Source: JANMGV01 sp037440405 (GTDB lineage Bacteria > Planctomycetota > Planctomycetia > Pirellulales > Pirellulaceae). From it: a stretch of 64,000 nucleotides of DNA. Where the stretch lies: positions 39,417 to 103,416 of the forward strand of contig JBBIUE010000003.1 in NCBI GenBank assembly GCA_037440405.1, written 5' to 3'. The notes beneath the pieces are model-generated. The model was not told the DNA's origin, did no database searches, and saw nothing but the letters and a program-made list of their open reading frames with translations. This document shows, one piece after another, positions 1 through 9,550 of this stretch. Within the stretch, counting starts at the first letter, position 1. The number at the start of each line of letters is the position of its first letter. The position numbers were made by a program, and so were the translations under genes.

Positions 1-2
1 CG

Positions 3-203
3 ACGAGTGGGAGGTCAACCTATGGTCCGGGACGTTTTCTGACTGTTCCACGTCCTCAGAAGGATGCTCGATTGATCTTGGATTTCAATAAAGCTTACAA
101 TCCGCCATGTGCCTTTTCTCCGTTCACTTTATGCCCATTGCCACCGAGAGAAAATCGGCTTCCATTCGCAATTGAGGCAGGAGAGCGATTCGACAACCGA
201 TAG
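3..203 (+). CDS. DUF1684 family protein, C-terminal fragment cut by window edge
   Basis: An open frame enters the window from the left and stops at TAG 201-203, giving 66 codons without a start. The residues TYGPGRFL, then LDFNKAYNPPCAFSPF, TLCPLPPRENRLP and AIEAGER match the conserved C-terminal block of DUF1684 proteins, including the Cys-rich NPPCAF...CPLPP segment. The function of the family is not established. The rest of the gene lies outside the window. It converges on the reductase gene that follows, with about 190 bases between them holding nothing I recognise. Confidence 0.85.
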   Translation, partial: TSGRSTYGPGRFLTVPRPQKDARLILDFNKAYNPPCAFSPFTLCPLPPRENRLPFAIEAGERFDNR

Positions 204-393
204 CGCGATCGTTTTTTGTATCGATTGGGCCCGCCTAGCTTAGCTATACAACTGTGTGCAAGATCGCGTGCTCGAACCTGATGCTCATCGTCCCCCTCAT
301 GGATTTGATAAACCGCCGACTAAACGAAAACGTTGACTTTGCGTCATGGGTTAAGCCCATTGATAATGGCTTCCCGAATCCTGTCTCCGAAGT

Positions 394-1212
394 TTAGTTC
401 TGCGACTTCCAGCGGGGATGGGCGATGGCGTCGGCTGCAGTTTCGGATGCCAAATTTCGTCCGCCATCAACTGAAATGACGCTACCGGTAACGAAAGAAT
501 TTTGGTACAGGAAAAGAACTGCCTTTGCTAAATCGAACGTGTTGCCTTCTCGTCTTACCAAACTGCTTTCTCGAACTCGCTGCTTTGCTGTCTCGCTAAC
601 ATCGCTCGCGAAGAGAATGGTGCCCGGCAGGAGAGCATTGACTCGGATTCTCGGGTTCAACGACGCCGCTTCAACCGCTAAGCAGCGGGTCAATGTAGGA
701 ATGGCACCTTTGCTGGCAAAGTAGGCGGAAAAATCGACGTACGGCCGTTCGATGGCAGCATCTCCGATCAGAACAATGCTTCCGCCGGAAGGCTGCGTGC
801 GCATTATCTCAATCGCTTGTTGGCAACTCAGAAACGTTCCGACGACGTTTGAGTCAAAATGAAGTTGGAGGTCCTCGACATTCGTTTCCGACAACCTCTT
901 TGGCTCCCAGACTGCAGCGCAATTGACCAGCAAGTCAAGTCTGCCAAATCGGTCGCGAATTCGTGAAAACCACGCGGCTTGATTCGAAGGCTGCTGAACC
1001 TGTCCAAAGACGATATCGACTGGAATACCTGATGACTTCAATTCGTCGCGGCACTCGAGGGCGACATCATTGGAAGATCTGGCATGGAGCATGATGCGAA
1101 ATCCCACTCGGCCCAAGAATTTCGCAATTTCAAAACCAACACGATGGGAACCACTTCCCGTAACGAAGGCGACCGGATATTTGACGGGTATGGAATCGAA
1201 GGGGTCAGACAT
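394..1212 (-). CDS. Short-chain dehydrogenase/reductase, pteridine reductase-like
   Basis: A 272-residue SDR-fold NAD(P)H oxidoreductase. The nucleotide-binding loop near residues 18-26 has the form TGSGSHRVG, the TGxxx-R-(I/V)-G variant of pteridine reductases instead of the classical TGxxxGIG. LVNCAA near residue 95 is the usual NAG-equivalent. The active-site Tyr164 and Lys168 lie in YFASK. The residue 13 before Tyr, normally Ser, is Asp151, as in trypanosomatid PTR1, where an Asp-Tyr-Lys triad acts. This points to reduction of a biopterin or dihydrofolate-like substrate, but the substrate is inferred. The ATG start is four bases after the stop of the NfeD gene upstream, so the two are probably cotranscribed. 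Confidence 0.82.
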   Translation of the reverse strand: MSDPFDSIPVKYPVAFVTGSGSHRVGFEIAKFLGRVGFRIMLHARSSNDVALECRDELKSSGIPVDIVFGQVQQPSNQAAWFSRIRDRFGRLDLLVNCAAVWEPKRLSETNVEDLQLHFDSNVVGTFLSCQQAIEIMRTQPSGGSIVLIGDAAIERPYVDFSAYFASKGAIPTLTRCLAVEAASLNPRIRVNALLPGTILFASDVSETAKQRVRESSLVRREGNTFDLAKAVLFLYQNSFVTGSVISVDGGRNLASETAADAIAHPRWKSQN

Positions 1213-1216
1213 GCCT

Positions 1217-3403
1217 TTAGTTTATCGGTTCGACAATGGCATAGTAACCTCGAACCTCGATGACGCGGACTGGAACACCTTCATCGATCAACTCTCCATC
1301 GCTTTGGACAGGGATGATTTCGTCTCCGATGCGAGCCTTACCTGCAGGATTGCAGCGGGTCGTCGTGACACCCGCTTTGCCACGAAAATGTTCGCGGTTC
1401 ACGAGGGTTTCACGTTTGTCAAGAATGTCCAAATCGATGCCGCCGGCTGGCGAGAGCGACATGGTTCGAAAGATGGGAAGCTTATCGAGATTCTTCCGAA
1501 TGAAATAAAGCCCCGTTGCAATGCCGACAATAATGGCCGCGAGCTGCCCCATATTCCAAGCCATTTCGTTCATTTGATAACTGTTCTTTGGGATAATGAA
1601 TGTCTGACTAGCGAGAATGACTCCGGAACCCAACATGAGGATGCCGCCAAAGCCAAAGATACCGAAGCCGGGAAAGACGAGAAGTTCCAACGCGAGACAC
1701 AAGAAACCGCCAAAGAAGAGGAGGACTTCAAGCCATTCGACCGTACCATTGAGAAATCGAATCCAGAAGAATAGGACAAAACAGACCACGGACCCAAACC
1801 CCATCACTCCGATGCCCGGCGAGTTCATTTCCGCTGTGAACATCATGAACGCGAGAAACAGGAGCAAAGGTGGCAACCAAGCTTGACTGACGATACGTTC
1901 GATGAACAAATCGATTTTGCTACCGCGGCGCGGTTGCGGTAAGTTCTCCAGTCCCATTTGTGCGGCGAGACTTTCCAGTCGAACCGCCGTTCCATTGATC
2001 CATTTCATGGCCAGCAGCTTGTTGGCATCAAGGCCTTGATCCAAGATAACCTGCTCTCCTTGGGTCCATTGATGATCGTCTGCCAGAAGTGCTTTCGCAG
2101 CGTATTGTCGTCTCCCTAAATCATTGCGGAATTCAAACAAGGAGAGTTCGGGACAAACGGCACCGTACAGTTCTCCGGACAAACGTCCTGTCTTCGTTGC
2201 CAGATCTTCGAAGCTCGAAGAGAGCTCGATGATGTCACCGGGCTGAATCGTTGCATCGCCGCTCCCGCCAAGACGTGCATTGGTCTGCAACCATACCTCA
2301 TCGCAGGCCATGACAAAAATGGCAGCGTCTCCGAGAGCTTGCCCCTCAACGAACGCAACTACGCGAACGGTTCTCGGGTCCAATGCCGCCAAGGCGTGTG
2401 CGAGCCGCAAACTCTCAGTCAAATCACCTCCGGGAGAATCGACGGAAAGGAAGATTAAATTCGATTTTTCCTGCGAGAGCACTTCTTCCATCACGCGGAG
2501 CGTTTGGTTGACAGCACGAGTATTCACTCGCGAATGAAACGGGATGACGGCGGGGCGCCAAGGACCGGCTGGAATCGCCGCATTGATGGGAGGACGGTCG
2601 AGTTTCAGAACCGATTCCAGCTCGCTGCGATTTTCAACGAGATGGGCAATCCATCGCCAGCGTCGCATTTGACTTGCTTGAAAACTTGCAAGCTGGCCAC
2701 CTAGAGTGATTTCCGTTTCACTGGAAACTTTGCCAGAAGCTCTCAATTTTGCTGCGGCTTCCGTGTCGACGAATTCGATCTTTCCGTCAATTTGCTCGAC
2801 CCGGACTACCGACGCACGCGGATCGAGCATGGCGCGCACGGCTGCTTCCGGAATCGCCAATCTGCGCATGTTGATCTCGAAGTACGCTTGCAGCAACATA
2901 TTGTCGGCCGCTCGTTCATCGATCGATGCTTTGCCAATCTCGGTTTTCGAAGCTGCCGCGATTTCTTCGCAAGCCAGTGCCACCAGAACGGCATGACCTT
3001 CAATCGAGGTCGGCAGATAAGCAATGCACTTCGCTTGGTTCCCTTCCGGTCCGGTAAGCCATCGTGCCAATCCCAAAGCTCGTTCGAAGGAAGTTCCGGC
3101 TCCGATCGATTTTTCCTGCCCTAGTTCTTCAACATCCAATGAAGTTCGGCTGGACTCCGATGATACAAATTCCAAAATGATCGTTGGCCGTCCATCGCCA
3201 TGCTTTTGAACGATGGAGGAAACATCGCGGCGCAAAGTGTCCTCGACCGAAGCGCTCAACGGGAAGCTGAGCTGCAAGAGGTAAGCCCGATTGGGAACTG
3301 CAGTTTCGTTTTCTCCAGCCTGGCCAAACGAAAGCCGAACTCCTGTGCACAGCCACAGGAATATCATCGGTACAACGTGATTGATCCAAACGCGGAATGT
3401 CAT
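1217..3403 (-). CDS. NfeD family membrane protein with two ClpP-like domains
   Basis: About 728 residues from the ATG at 3403; a GTG at 3439 in frame would add 12. The chosen start gives a normal signal peptide ending near LSFGQA. Two consecutive ClpP/crotonase-fold (long NfeD-type) domains follow. The second has SVDSPGGDLTESL, the usual substrate-strand motif. At the positions where family members carry the nucleophile Ser (AASAGTY-like), the first domain reads EGHAVL (about nt 2990-3007) and the second QALGDAAIF (about nt 2318-2350), so neither shows a serine. The C-terminal third has four to five membrane segments rich in Gly and Phe, then an OB-fold NfeD domain (GKAGVTTT...ARIGDEIIPV). 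NfeD-type proteins act in membrane quality control; here a scaffold role rather than proteolysis is inferred. Confidence 0.85.
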   Translation of the reverse strand: MTFRVWINHVVPMIFLWLCTGVRLSFGQAGENETAVPNRAYLLQLSFPLSASVEDTLRRDVSSIVQKHGDGRPTIILEFVSSESSRTSLDVEELGQEKSIGAGTSFERALGLARWLTGPEGNQAKCIAYLPTSIEGHAVLVALACEEIAAASKTEIGKASIDERAADNMLLQAYFEINMRRLAIPEAAVRAMLDPRASVVRVEQIDGKIEFVDTEAAAKLRASGKVSSETEITLGGQLASFQASQMRRWRWIAHLVENRSELESVLKLDRPPINAAIPAGPWRPAVIPFHSRVNTRAVNQTLRVMEEVLSQEKSNLIFLSVDSPGGDLTESLRLAHALAALDPRTVRVVAFVEGQALGDAAIFVMACDEVWLQTNARLGGSGDATIQPGDIIELSSSFEDLATKTGRLSGELYGAVCPELSLFEFRNDLGRRQYAAKALLADDHQWTQGEQVILDQGLDANKLLAMKWINGTAVRLESLAAQMGLENLPQPRRGSKIDLFIERIVSQAWLPPLLLFLAFMMFTAEMNSPGIGVMGFGSVVCFVLFFWIRFLNGTVEWLEVLLFFGGFLCLALELLVFPGFGIFGFGGILMLGSGVILASQTFIIPKNSYQMNEMAWNMGQLAAIIVGIATGLYFIRKNLDKLPIFRTMSLSPAGGIDLDILDKRETLVNREHFRGKAGVTTTRCNPAGKARIGDEIIPVQSDGELIDEGVPVRVIEVRGYYAIVEPIN

Positions 3404-3524
3404 CGAATGATCCCAGGAATTGCACAAACTACGAGTCACTTCGTTTGACGGTCACACTTCCATCTTGCTTCCTGTATTGTACGTACAGCAACCAAGTCGT
3501 CCGCAGATGCAGACTCGAAGGAAC

Positions 3525-4910
3525 CTAGTCGCTCAACAGATAGCTTTGCTCTGCCGAGTTTCTTTGGCGGTCCCTGCCCATTGCTATTGTAATCTTATCC
3601 CAGTCTTCGCCACACTTTCTCAATTCTTCATCGATTCGCTGAGGATTTTCCAAGAAGCTCCTGATGGCTTGGACGAGTCGCCTTCGATATTGAATCCCTC
3701 CGGACAACCGCAGTTCGAGCATGGGCGCACCGTGAGCCCATGCCTTTCTGCAACATCGATCGTATTGCGCATCTGGCCCCGTCAACAGGTTATTCTCCGT
3801 TTTCGCTGGCACGACCAACTCGGTGATTCGGCCGAGCGCCAATCTCTGTTCATCGTCATCAATCCACTCGAGGAAAAAAGTCGAGGCCGACGATTGGCGA
3901 CTCATAGCTCCAACCGAAACCATCAACCCTAAACCAACGTCAACGGTGGTTCCAACGTCATTAACTGAAGTCGATGTATTAGTGGCTGAATGAATGCCGT
4001 CATTGGGCGCATTTACAAAGCCCACTTGGATTCCGTCAGGAGACGCAGTGATTTCCGGGCTGGTCGAGGCAGGGCCAGGTCGGCCGATCGACCAGGGTTT
4101 CGCTTCACGCAAAACATCTTGCCAGGCTTCGACCGCTTCAATACCAACTCCCCCAGGCAATTGCTCATGTAGTTGGATCAACAACTCGGCTGCTTGGCGG
4201 TATTCCTTCTCCGTCAATCGCGACCTCATGTCCGATAGATGAAAAAAACTCCCCGTCGCTGCGGCATCTTTTTTCGTGCAGGCAATCATCAGCAGATAAT
4301 TCGACAGCAGTGAGTCGTCGGATATCGGTGCATCGGATGAATTCGATGATCTGATTGCGGAGGCTTCGGTTGTTTTACGGATCAGTTCGCTAAGTTGGAA
4401 GCTTTGGAGCGAGGTTTGTTGTGACTGAACAACGACAGGCAGTGGAGCTCCCAACACGATACCCCAGTGTTTCTTCCCGTAACTCGCAACATGATTCCAG
4501 TGTGGAGGCCAACTTGTATTCATGTATTGTGTGGTCGATCCTTCCAACATCAGACGCTTTGGTGTTGGTGAGACGATTCCTCGACCTATGACGTCTCCAA
4601 GAAGGTACGCCGGATAAATAACAACATCGGCGGAGAACGATCGGCGTTCTTGGAATTCATCGATTGAAATGGGTTCGAGGCTCAAGCTTTGTTGCGAAGC
4701 GCTTCTCCAACGAAGCTGAAGGGCTTCTGAAAGATCGGGACAGCCAATCATGAGGACGCGCAAAGGAGGACGCGATTCTTCGCCTCCTACAGTCGGCGAC
4801 GCTTCTTTGTTCTGCCCTTCCGGGCACCCCACGAGGCCTGATGAACAGGCAAGAAGAACGGTGACGACGAATAGCTTCGAGCGGATGGAGAACAATTTTG
4901 TTTCGACCAT
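3525..4910 (-). CDS. Predicted lipoprotein, possibly solute-binding-like
   Basis: About 461 residues from the ATG at 4910; an in-frame TTG at 4931 is less likely. The N-terminus is a lipoprotein signal: basic residues, a hydrophobic run and SSGLVGC with the lipid-acceptor Cys at residue 29. The mature part starts with a low-complexity linker, then RPPLRVLMIGCPDLSEAL, ADVVIYPAYLLGDV and GIVLGAPLPVVV. These are short hydrophobic strands in the order expected of a type 2 periplasmic binding fold, but I cannot assign a family. The gene has its own likely promoter, with a TATAAT box on this strand at 4953-4958. It is 121 bases upstream of the NfeD gene on the same strand and divergent from xylB. 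Confidence 0.65.
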   Translation of the reverse strand: MVETKLFSIRSKLFVVTVLLACSSGLVGCPEGQNKEASPTVGGEESRPPLRVLMIGCPDLSEALQLRWRSASQQSLSLEPISIDEFQERRSFSADVVIYPAYLLGDVIGRGIVSPTPKRLMLEGSTTQYMNTSWPPHWNHVASYGKKHWGIVLGAPLPVVVQSQQTSLQSFQLSELIRKTTEASAIRSSNSSDAPISDDSLLSNYLLMIACTKKDAAATGSFFHLSDMRSRLTEKEYRQAAELLIQLHEQLPGGVGIEAVEAWQDVLREAKPWSIGRPGPASTSPEITASPDGIQVGFVNAPNDGIHSATNTSTSVNDVGTTVDVGLGLMVSVGAMSRQSSASTFFLEWIDDDEQRLALGRITELVVPAKTENNLLTGPDAQYDRCCRKAWAHGAPMLELRLSGGIQYRRRLVQAIRSFLENPQRIDEELRKCGEDWDKITIAMGRDRQRNSAEQSYLLSD

Positions 4911-4952
4911 AAAAAAGGTTCTGACGGCCAATACCCTTCCAGCACGTTACGG

Positions 4953-4960
4953 ATTATAGT
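4953..4960. promoter_or_regulatory. Overlapping divergent -10 elements between lipoprotein gene and xylB
   Basis: ATTATA at 4953-4958 is a perfect TATAAT on the minus strand, placing transcription start about 35 bases before the lipoprotein ATG. TATAGT at 4955-4960 on the plus strand would start transcription near 4967, about 27 bases before xylB. No good -35 box is visible for either. Both would compete for the same DNA. Assignment is by motif only. Confidence 0.35.
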
Positions 4961-4993
4961 GTCGCCAAGTTCATTGCACACTGGAGATTTACT

Positions 4994-6514
4994 ATGTCAG
5001 CTTATCTGGGCGTCGATATCGGTACTTCTGGGACCAAGAGCATTTTGATCGACGAATCTGGTTTGATTTTGGCGGAGGCGTCTGCAAAACACACTCTCCA
5101 AATGCCAAGGCCTCTTTGGACGGAACAAAACCCAGACGAATGGTGGGCGGCCACAGAAAAGACCATTCGAGCCGTAGTCAAGAAATCGAAAGTCAAATCC
5201 GAAGAGGTGAAAGCGATCGGACTGTCTGGACAAATGCATGGTTCGGTATTTCTCGACAAGAACCAGCGAGTCATCCGACCAGCATTGTTGTGGAATGACC
5301 AGCGGACAGAGGCTGAATGCGAGGAAATCACGTCGCGGGCAGGCGGGCGCGAGAAACTGATTTCAATGGTCGCGAATCCTGCCTTGACTGGCTTTACTGC
5401 CCCTAAGATTCTTTGGCTGAGGAATCATGAGAAGCGGAACTTCGACCGACTTCGACACGTGTTGCTTCCGAAGGATGAAATTCGAAGGCGGTTGACGGGG
5501 GAGTTCGCGACCGAGGTCAGCGATGCTAGCGGCATGTTGTTATTGAACGTCGTGAAACGCACTTGGTCACGAGAATTGATGAGCGCCTTAGATCTTGACC
5601 CTTCTTTGTTCGCAAAGATTTATGAATCGCATGAAGTGACCGGAACGTTGCTCCCCGAGGTTGCCAAGCGACTCGGACTCTCTCCCCAATGCAAAGTGGT
5701 CGGCGGAGCAGGTGACTGCGCCGCCGGTGCGGTGGGAAACGGTATCGTCAAGCGCGGTGTGCTCACCACCTCGTTGGGAACTTCTGGAGTGGTGTTTATT
5801 CACAGCGACGAGCCTCAATATGACCAGGCTGGACGATTGCACACATTCTGTCATGCCGTTGCGGGAAAATGGCACATGATGGGAGTCACCCTTTCGGCGG
5901 CTGGATCGCTCGATTGGTTCGTCTCGCAATTGTGCCCAGAGCTTGGAAGAAAAAACGCTGCGGCAGCATTCGATCAAGTGAATCGGGAAGCACAAGCGAC
6001 TCCGCCAGGATCCGAGGGCCTGTTTTTCTTGCCCTATCTAGCTGGTGAACGATCGCCTCATGCTGATCCGAATGCGAGAGGTTGCTTTATCGGACTCACC
6101 AATTCGCACGGTCGAGGACACATGGCGCGAGCTGTCATGGAAGGCGTTGCCTTCTCCCTCCGCGAATGTTTGTCAATCGTGCAAGACTTAAAGGTGCCTG
6201 TGAAGGAAAACCGGATTAGCGGTGGCGGAGCAAAGAGCCCCCTGTGGCGGCAAATCTTGGCCGACGTGTTCGGTCATGCTGTTCATTCTACCAATGCTGA
6301 ACAAGGACCTGCTTTCGGTGTCGCCCTGTTGGCAGCGGTCGGCGATGGCAAATACGCTTCGATTGTCGAAGCTTGTGAAGCGACCATTCATAACGTCGAC
6401 TCCGTCAAGCCTAGGGCATCGGTCAAGAAAAAATACGACGCCTCCTTTGAACTATACCGCCAGTTCTATCCCTTACTTCGTTCCGGCTTTCAAGCGATCA
6501 AGAAGCTCGACTGA
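4994..6514 (+). CDS. xylB: Xylulokinase
   Basis: A 506-residue FGGY-family sugar kinase that phosphorylates D-xylulose to xylulose 5-phosphate for the pentose phosphate pathway. The N-terminal ATPase half begins YLGVDIGTSGTKSILID. Substrate-side features include GLSGQMHGSV near residue 77 and LLWNDQRT, both typical of XylB. The catalytic Asp lies in GGAGDCAAGAVG in the second half, followed by TTSLGTSGVVF and the C-terminal signature ISGGGAKSPLWRQILADV. Length matches the family. The start is supported by GGAG eight bases upstream. No xylose isomerase or transporter is adjacent, so the gene stands alone; the divergent neighbour is a lipoprotein. Confidence 0.95.
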   Translation: MSAYLGVDIGTSGTKSILIDESGLILAEASAKHTLQMPRPLWTEQNPDEWWAATEKTIRAVVKKSKVKSEEVKAIGLSGQMHGSVFLDKNQRVIRPALLWNDQRTEAECEEITSRAGGREKLISMVANPALTGFTAPKILWLRNHEKRNFDRLRHVLLPKDEIRRRLTGEFATEVSDASGMLLLNVVKRTWSRELMSALDLDPSLFAKIYESHEVTGTLLPEVAKRLGLSPQCKVVGGAGDCAAGAVGNGIVKRGVLTTSLGTSGVVFIHSDEPQYDQAGRLHTFCHAVAGKWHMMGVTLSAAGSLDWFVSQLCPELGRKNAAAAFDQVNREAQATPPGSEGLFFLPYLAGERSPHADPNARGCFIGLTNSHGRGHMARAVMEGVAFSLRECLSIVQDLKVPVKENRISGGGAKSPLWRQILADVFGHAVHSTNAEQGPAFGVALLAAVGDGKYASIVEACEATIHNVDSVKPRASVKKKYDASFELYRQFYPLLRSGFQAIKKLD

Positions 6515-6676
6515 GTTAAGATTCCGTAGTCTTCATTCGCTGTGGGAAGTGACTCAACAATCACGGCTCCAAGATCCGGATCGCGAGTTTGAAAATCTAT
6601 CCCAGGGAGCTACCATCCGCAGTCGCGATCAAGCCATTTCCTGGCGGATCCATTCCCTGTCTGTAGAAACTGGACG

Positions 6677-8923
6677 CTATTTGCGTCTTTTCTTCTTGTT
6701 GGAAGGACGTTTGCGGTAGTTCGGCGCGCCCGTCGAGCGTTTCTTGGGCGATGAGCGTTTCTTGACCGGTCGAATGTTCGGAAGTGTCGCCGTCCGCAGT
6801 TTAGATACGAATAGGACGTGGACTTCTCTTCTGAGGGTGTCGACGCGGTCAATTTGCACTTGCAGTACATCACCCAGACGAAAACGGTTATGGGCGCGGA
6901 AACCTTCTAAAATCTGACCATGGCGATCGAAACGGTAGCGGTCATGGGGAAGGTGACGGATGGATAGGATCGCTTCAAGGGGAATGTCGGTTCCGCGAAC
7001 TACCAATCCATCTGGGCGGACTGCAATCACGACTGCATTCAGGTTGCTGCCGATGCGTTTGTTCGCGTAATGGACGAGTTTTACCTTGATGAGTTCTCGT
7101 TCGGCGGCCTCGGCAGCTTGCTCCCGATCGCTGCAGTGAATACCAAGCCGTTCGAGGACTGTCGGAGAGTCCGGCCTTGCTTTCCCCTCCAGAATCGACT
7201 GAACCAGTCGATGCACGAGCAAGTCTGGATAACGGCGGATGGGGCTGGTGAAATGGCAGTAGTTCTCCATGTCAAGGGCGAAGTGTGATTCTGGAGCGGC
7301 TTGATAAACGGCTTTCGCCATCGCTTTGAGGATTGCTAGGTTCACAGCGTATTCGCTCGTACTTCCTCGCACCGACTCGACAACACGCTGAATCTCGAAT
7401 CGACTCTCCAGATCATCGCAGAGGATGCCCAAGTCCCTCACGAATTGAGTCAGCCGCTGAATGCGGAGCGAATTCGGAGCCGGATGAACCCGACGAAGGA
7501 ATGGTAACTCGAGGTCATTCAGCCATGTGGCAACTGCTTGATTCGCAGCCAGCATGAACTCTTCGATAATCTGGTGGCTTTCCGTGTGGTAGACGACATG
7601 GGCACCTTTGACTTTGCCGCTTTTATCAAGGTCAATCTTTGTTTCGGGCAGATTGAGTTCGATCGAACCACGTTCCATCCGCCGACGCCTGAGGGTCATC
7701 GCCAACTCGTCCATGCGATGCAACAGCTGCAGCAAGTTTTCCGGAATCCGTTGAACGACTTCTTGCTTGCCTTGGAGAATCGCATCCACTTCTTCGTAGC
7801 TGAATCGGCGGTCGTTTTGGATTGCTGAATTGAAGACCTCAAAGGAAATTGGAGTTCCGGCGTCGTCGAACTCCAATCGGACCGACTTTGCCATCCGCAC
7901 TTTGGATGGTTGTAGGCTAGCGATGAAGTTGCTGATTTGTTCTGGCAACATCGGGATCACGTGGCCAGGCAAATAAACGCTCGTTCCGCGTTCGCGAGCC
8001 TCGTCGTCAAGGGCTGAATTGGCTGGAACATAACGCGAGACGTCAGCCACATGAACCAATAATTCCCAATTTCCAACTTCGTTTCGATCGAGCGAAATCG
8101 CATCGTCAAAATCTCTCGCATCCACAGGATCGATGGTAAGTGTCAGAACATCGCGCAAGTCCTGGTATCCGTCGGGCACGGTCTCTTCGAAGGCATCAGC
8201 GATCCCTCTCGCCTCTGCCAGGACCTGTTCTGGAAAGGACTCAGGTAAACCAAACTGCAATATGACGGATCGCAGATCGATCGTCGGATTCCTACTGGCA
8301 CCAAGAACTTCTAGGATGATCCCTTCGCCTTGCGTGCGGGCTTCGGGAAATCGGACAATCTCGACAATAACCTTGTCATCGTGGGACAGCGGCAATCCGC
8401 GAACATCGCCGACTTGGATAGGAAATTCCAAGTCCATGCCGTCCAACCAGACCGCTGGATACATTCCATTCATATCTAACGTTCCGGCGAAGCGACGCTT
8501 GGAACGAGTGAGGACCTGAAGGACTTCCCCTTCGTCTTCGCCGTTTCGGCCTTTCGTCATACGGACCAGGACTTCATCACCATCAAGGGCTGATAATGTG
8601 CTTCCCGGCGGTATGAAGACATCATCCTGCATCGCCCGACTGGACGAATGGGGACGGACAAATCCAAAGCCGCGTCGATTTGATCGAAACGTACCTTCAA
8701 AGGCTCCTTGGACTCTCTTTTCCAATGCCTTAGGGAGCACGATGTGATTCGCTCCAAACTGCAAGGTACCAAGTCGAATCAGGTTCTTCAGAACCTTCCG
8801 CAGTTCAGGATATTCTTCTTCACCGAGTCCCAATTCTCGGGCGATCCGTTTCGGCTTCATGGGCCGATAGGATGACTGATTCACGAAGGAAAGTAACCGA
8901 TCGGACAATACAGATTCATGCAT
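6677..8923 (-). CDS. rnr: Ribonuclease R
   Basis: A 748-residue 3'-5' exoribonuclease of the RNase II/RNB family, which degrades structured RNA and acts with tmRNA in clearing nonstop mRNA in other bacteria. The order is a winged-helix-like N-terminus (KPKRIARELGL), cold-shock/OB domains near residues 70-210 (RGFGFVRP), the RNB catalytic domain opening with DPVDARDFDDAISLD at about 265-279 that holds the metal-binding aspartates, then YCHFTSPIRRYPDLLVHR, and an S1 domain. The tail is strongly basic (KKRSSPKKRSTG... NKKKRRK), typical of RNase R as opposed to RNase II. It is divergent from the receiver-domain gene. The ssrA gene lies at the far end of this window. Confidence 0.96.
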   Translation of the reverse strand: MHESVLSDRLLSFVNQSSYRPMKPKRIARELGLGEEEYPELRKVLKNLIRLGTLQFGANHIVLPKALEKRVQGAFEGTFRSNRRGFGFVRPHSSSRAMQDDVFIPPGSTLSALDGDEVLVRMTKGRNGEDEGEVLQVLTRSKRRFAGTLDMNGMYPAVWLDGMDLEFPIQVGDVRGLPLSHDDKVIVEIVRFPEARTQGEGIILEVLGASRNPTIDLRSVILQFGLPESFPEQVLAEARGIADAFEETVPDGYQDLRDVLTLTIDPVDARDFDDAISLDRNEVGNWELLVHVADVSRYVPANSALDDEARERGTSVYLPGHVIPMLPEQISNFIASLQPSKVRMAKSVRLEFDDAGTPISFEVFNSAIQNDRRFSYEEVDAILQGKQEVVQRIPENLLQLLHRMDELAMTLRRRRMERGSIELNLPETKIDLDKSGKVKGAHVVYHTESHQIIEEFMLAANQAVATWLNDLELPFLRRVHPAPNSLRIQRLTQFVRDLGILCDDLESRFEIQRVVESVRGSTSEYAVNLAILKAMAKAVYQAAPESHFALDMENYCHFTSPIRRYPDLLVHRLVQSILEGKARPDSPTVLERLGIHCSDREQAAEAAERELIKVKLVHYANKRIGSNLNAVVIAVRPDGLVVRGTDIPLEAILSIRHLPHDRYRFDRHGQILEGFRAHNRFRLGDVLQVQIDRVDTLRREVHVLFVSKLRTATLPNIRPVKKRSSPKKRSTGAPNYRKRPSNKKKRRK

Positions 8924-9137
8924 AAGTGAAAGCTTACTGGAATGTGTCAGTGGCGAATAGTCGCGTCAATCTATTTGCCTGACGCCATCCGTTCCGAAAA
9001 GTCCTTATTTTGAGTCTTTTTCCAAACTGCGCGAACCTTCATGTGCATTTCCAATCGGTCCCTATCTTTCTCGTATTTTCCTGTCGAGTATGCTAACAGT
9101 ATGAAACGAAGTGAAAAGGTTCGCTGTCGAGAGCCCC

Positions 9138-9533
9138 ATGAGTGTAGCGATGAGCAAAGATTCGAAGCGTGTTTTGATCGTCGATGATGACCAAGAAATC
9201 ATCGATTCTGTGACCTACGCTCTGCAAACCGAAGGTTACACCGTCGAAGTCGCTAGGGACGGAAACGAAGGTATCGCCAAAGCAGAAACGCAACCGCCAG
9301 ACCTTTTGATACTCGACATGATGATGCCCAAGCGGAGTGGGTTCTTGGTACTCGAGCACCTGAACCGCAACCAACGCCCACCATTTCGGGTGATCATGAT
9401 GACGGGAAACGAGGGTTCCAGGCACCAAATGTACGCGGAGATGTTGGGCGTTGACGACTACATCCGCAAACCGTTTCCGATGGAACGGTTGCTAGAGAGT
9501 GTGCGCAAGCAGCTTGCGAACCCGGTAGTCTAA
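9138..9533 (+). CDS. Stand-alone response-regulator receiver protein
   Basis: About 131 residues consisting only of a CheY-like receiver domain. The acidic pocket is VDDDQE (residues 15-20), the phosphoacceptor is Asp60 in LLILDMMMP, the switch Thr lies in MMTGNEG, and the conserved Lys in YIRKPF. There is no output domain, so it probably works through protein contact, for example with a histidine kinase or a diguanylate cyclase not seen here. The start is uncertain: ATG 9138 has GAG six bases upstream; ATG 9150 and an in-frame GTG 9111 are alternatives. The DUF423 gene follows closely on the same strand, so cotranscription is likely. Confidence 0.88.
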   Translation: MSVAMSKDSKRVLIVDDDQEIIDSVTYALQTEGYTVEVARDGNEGIAKAETQPPDLLILDMMMPKRSGFLVLEHLNRNQRPPFRVIMMTGNEGSRHQMYAEMLGVDDYIRKPFPMERLLESVRKQLANPVV

Positions 9534-9550
9534 TCTTGGACAGGACAAGA

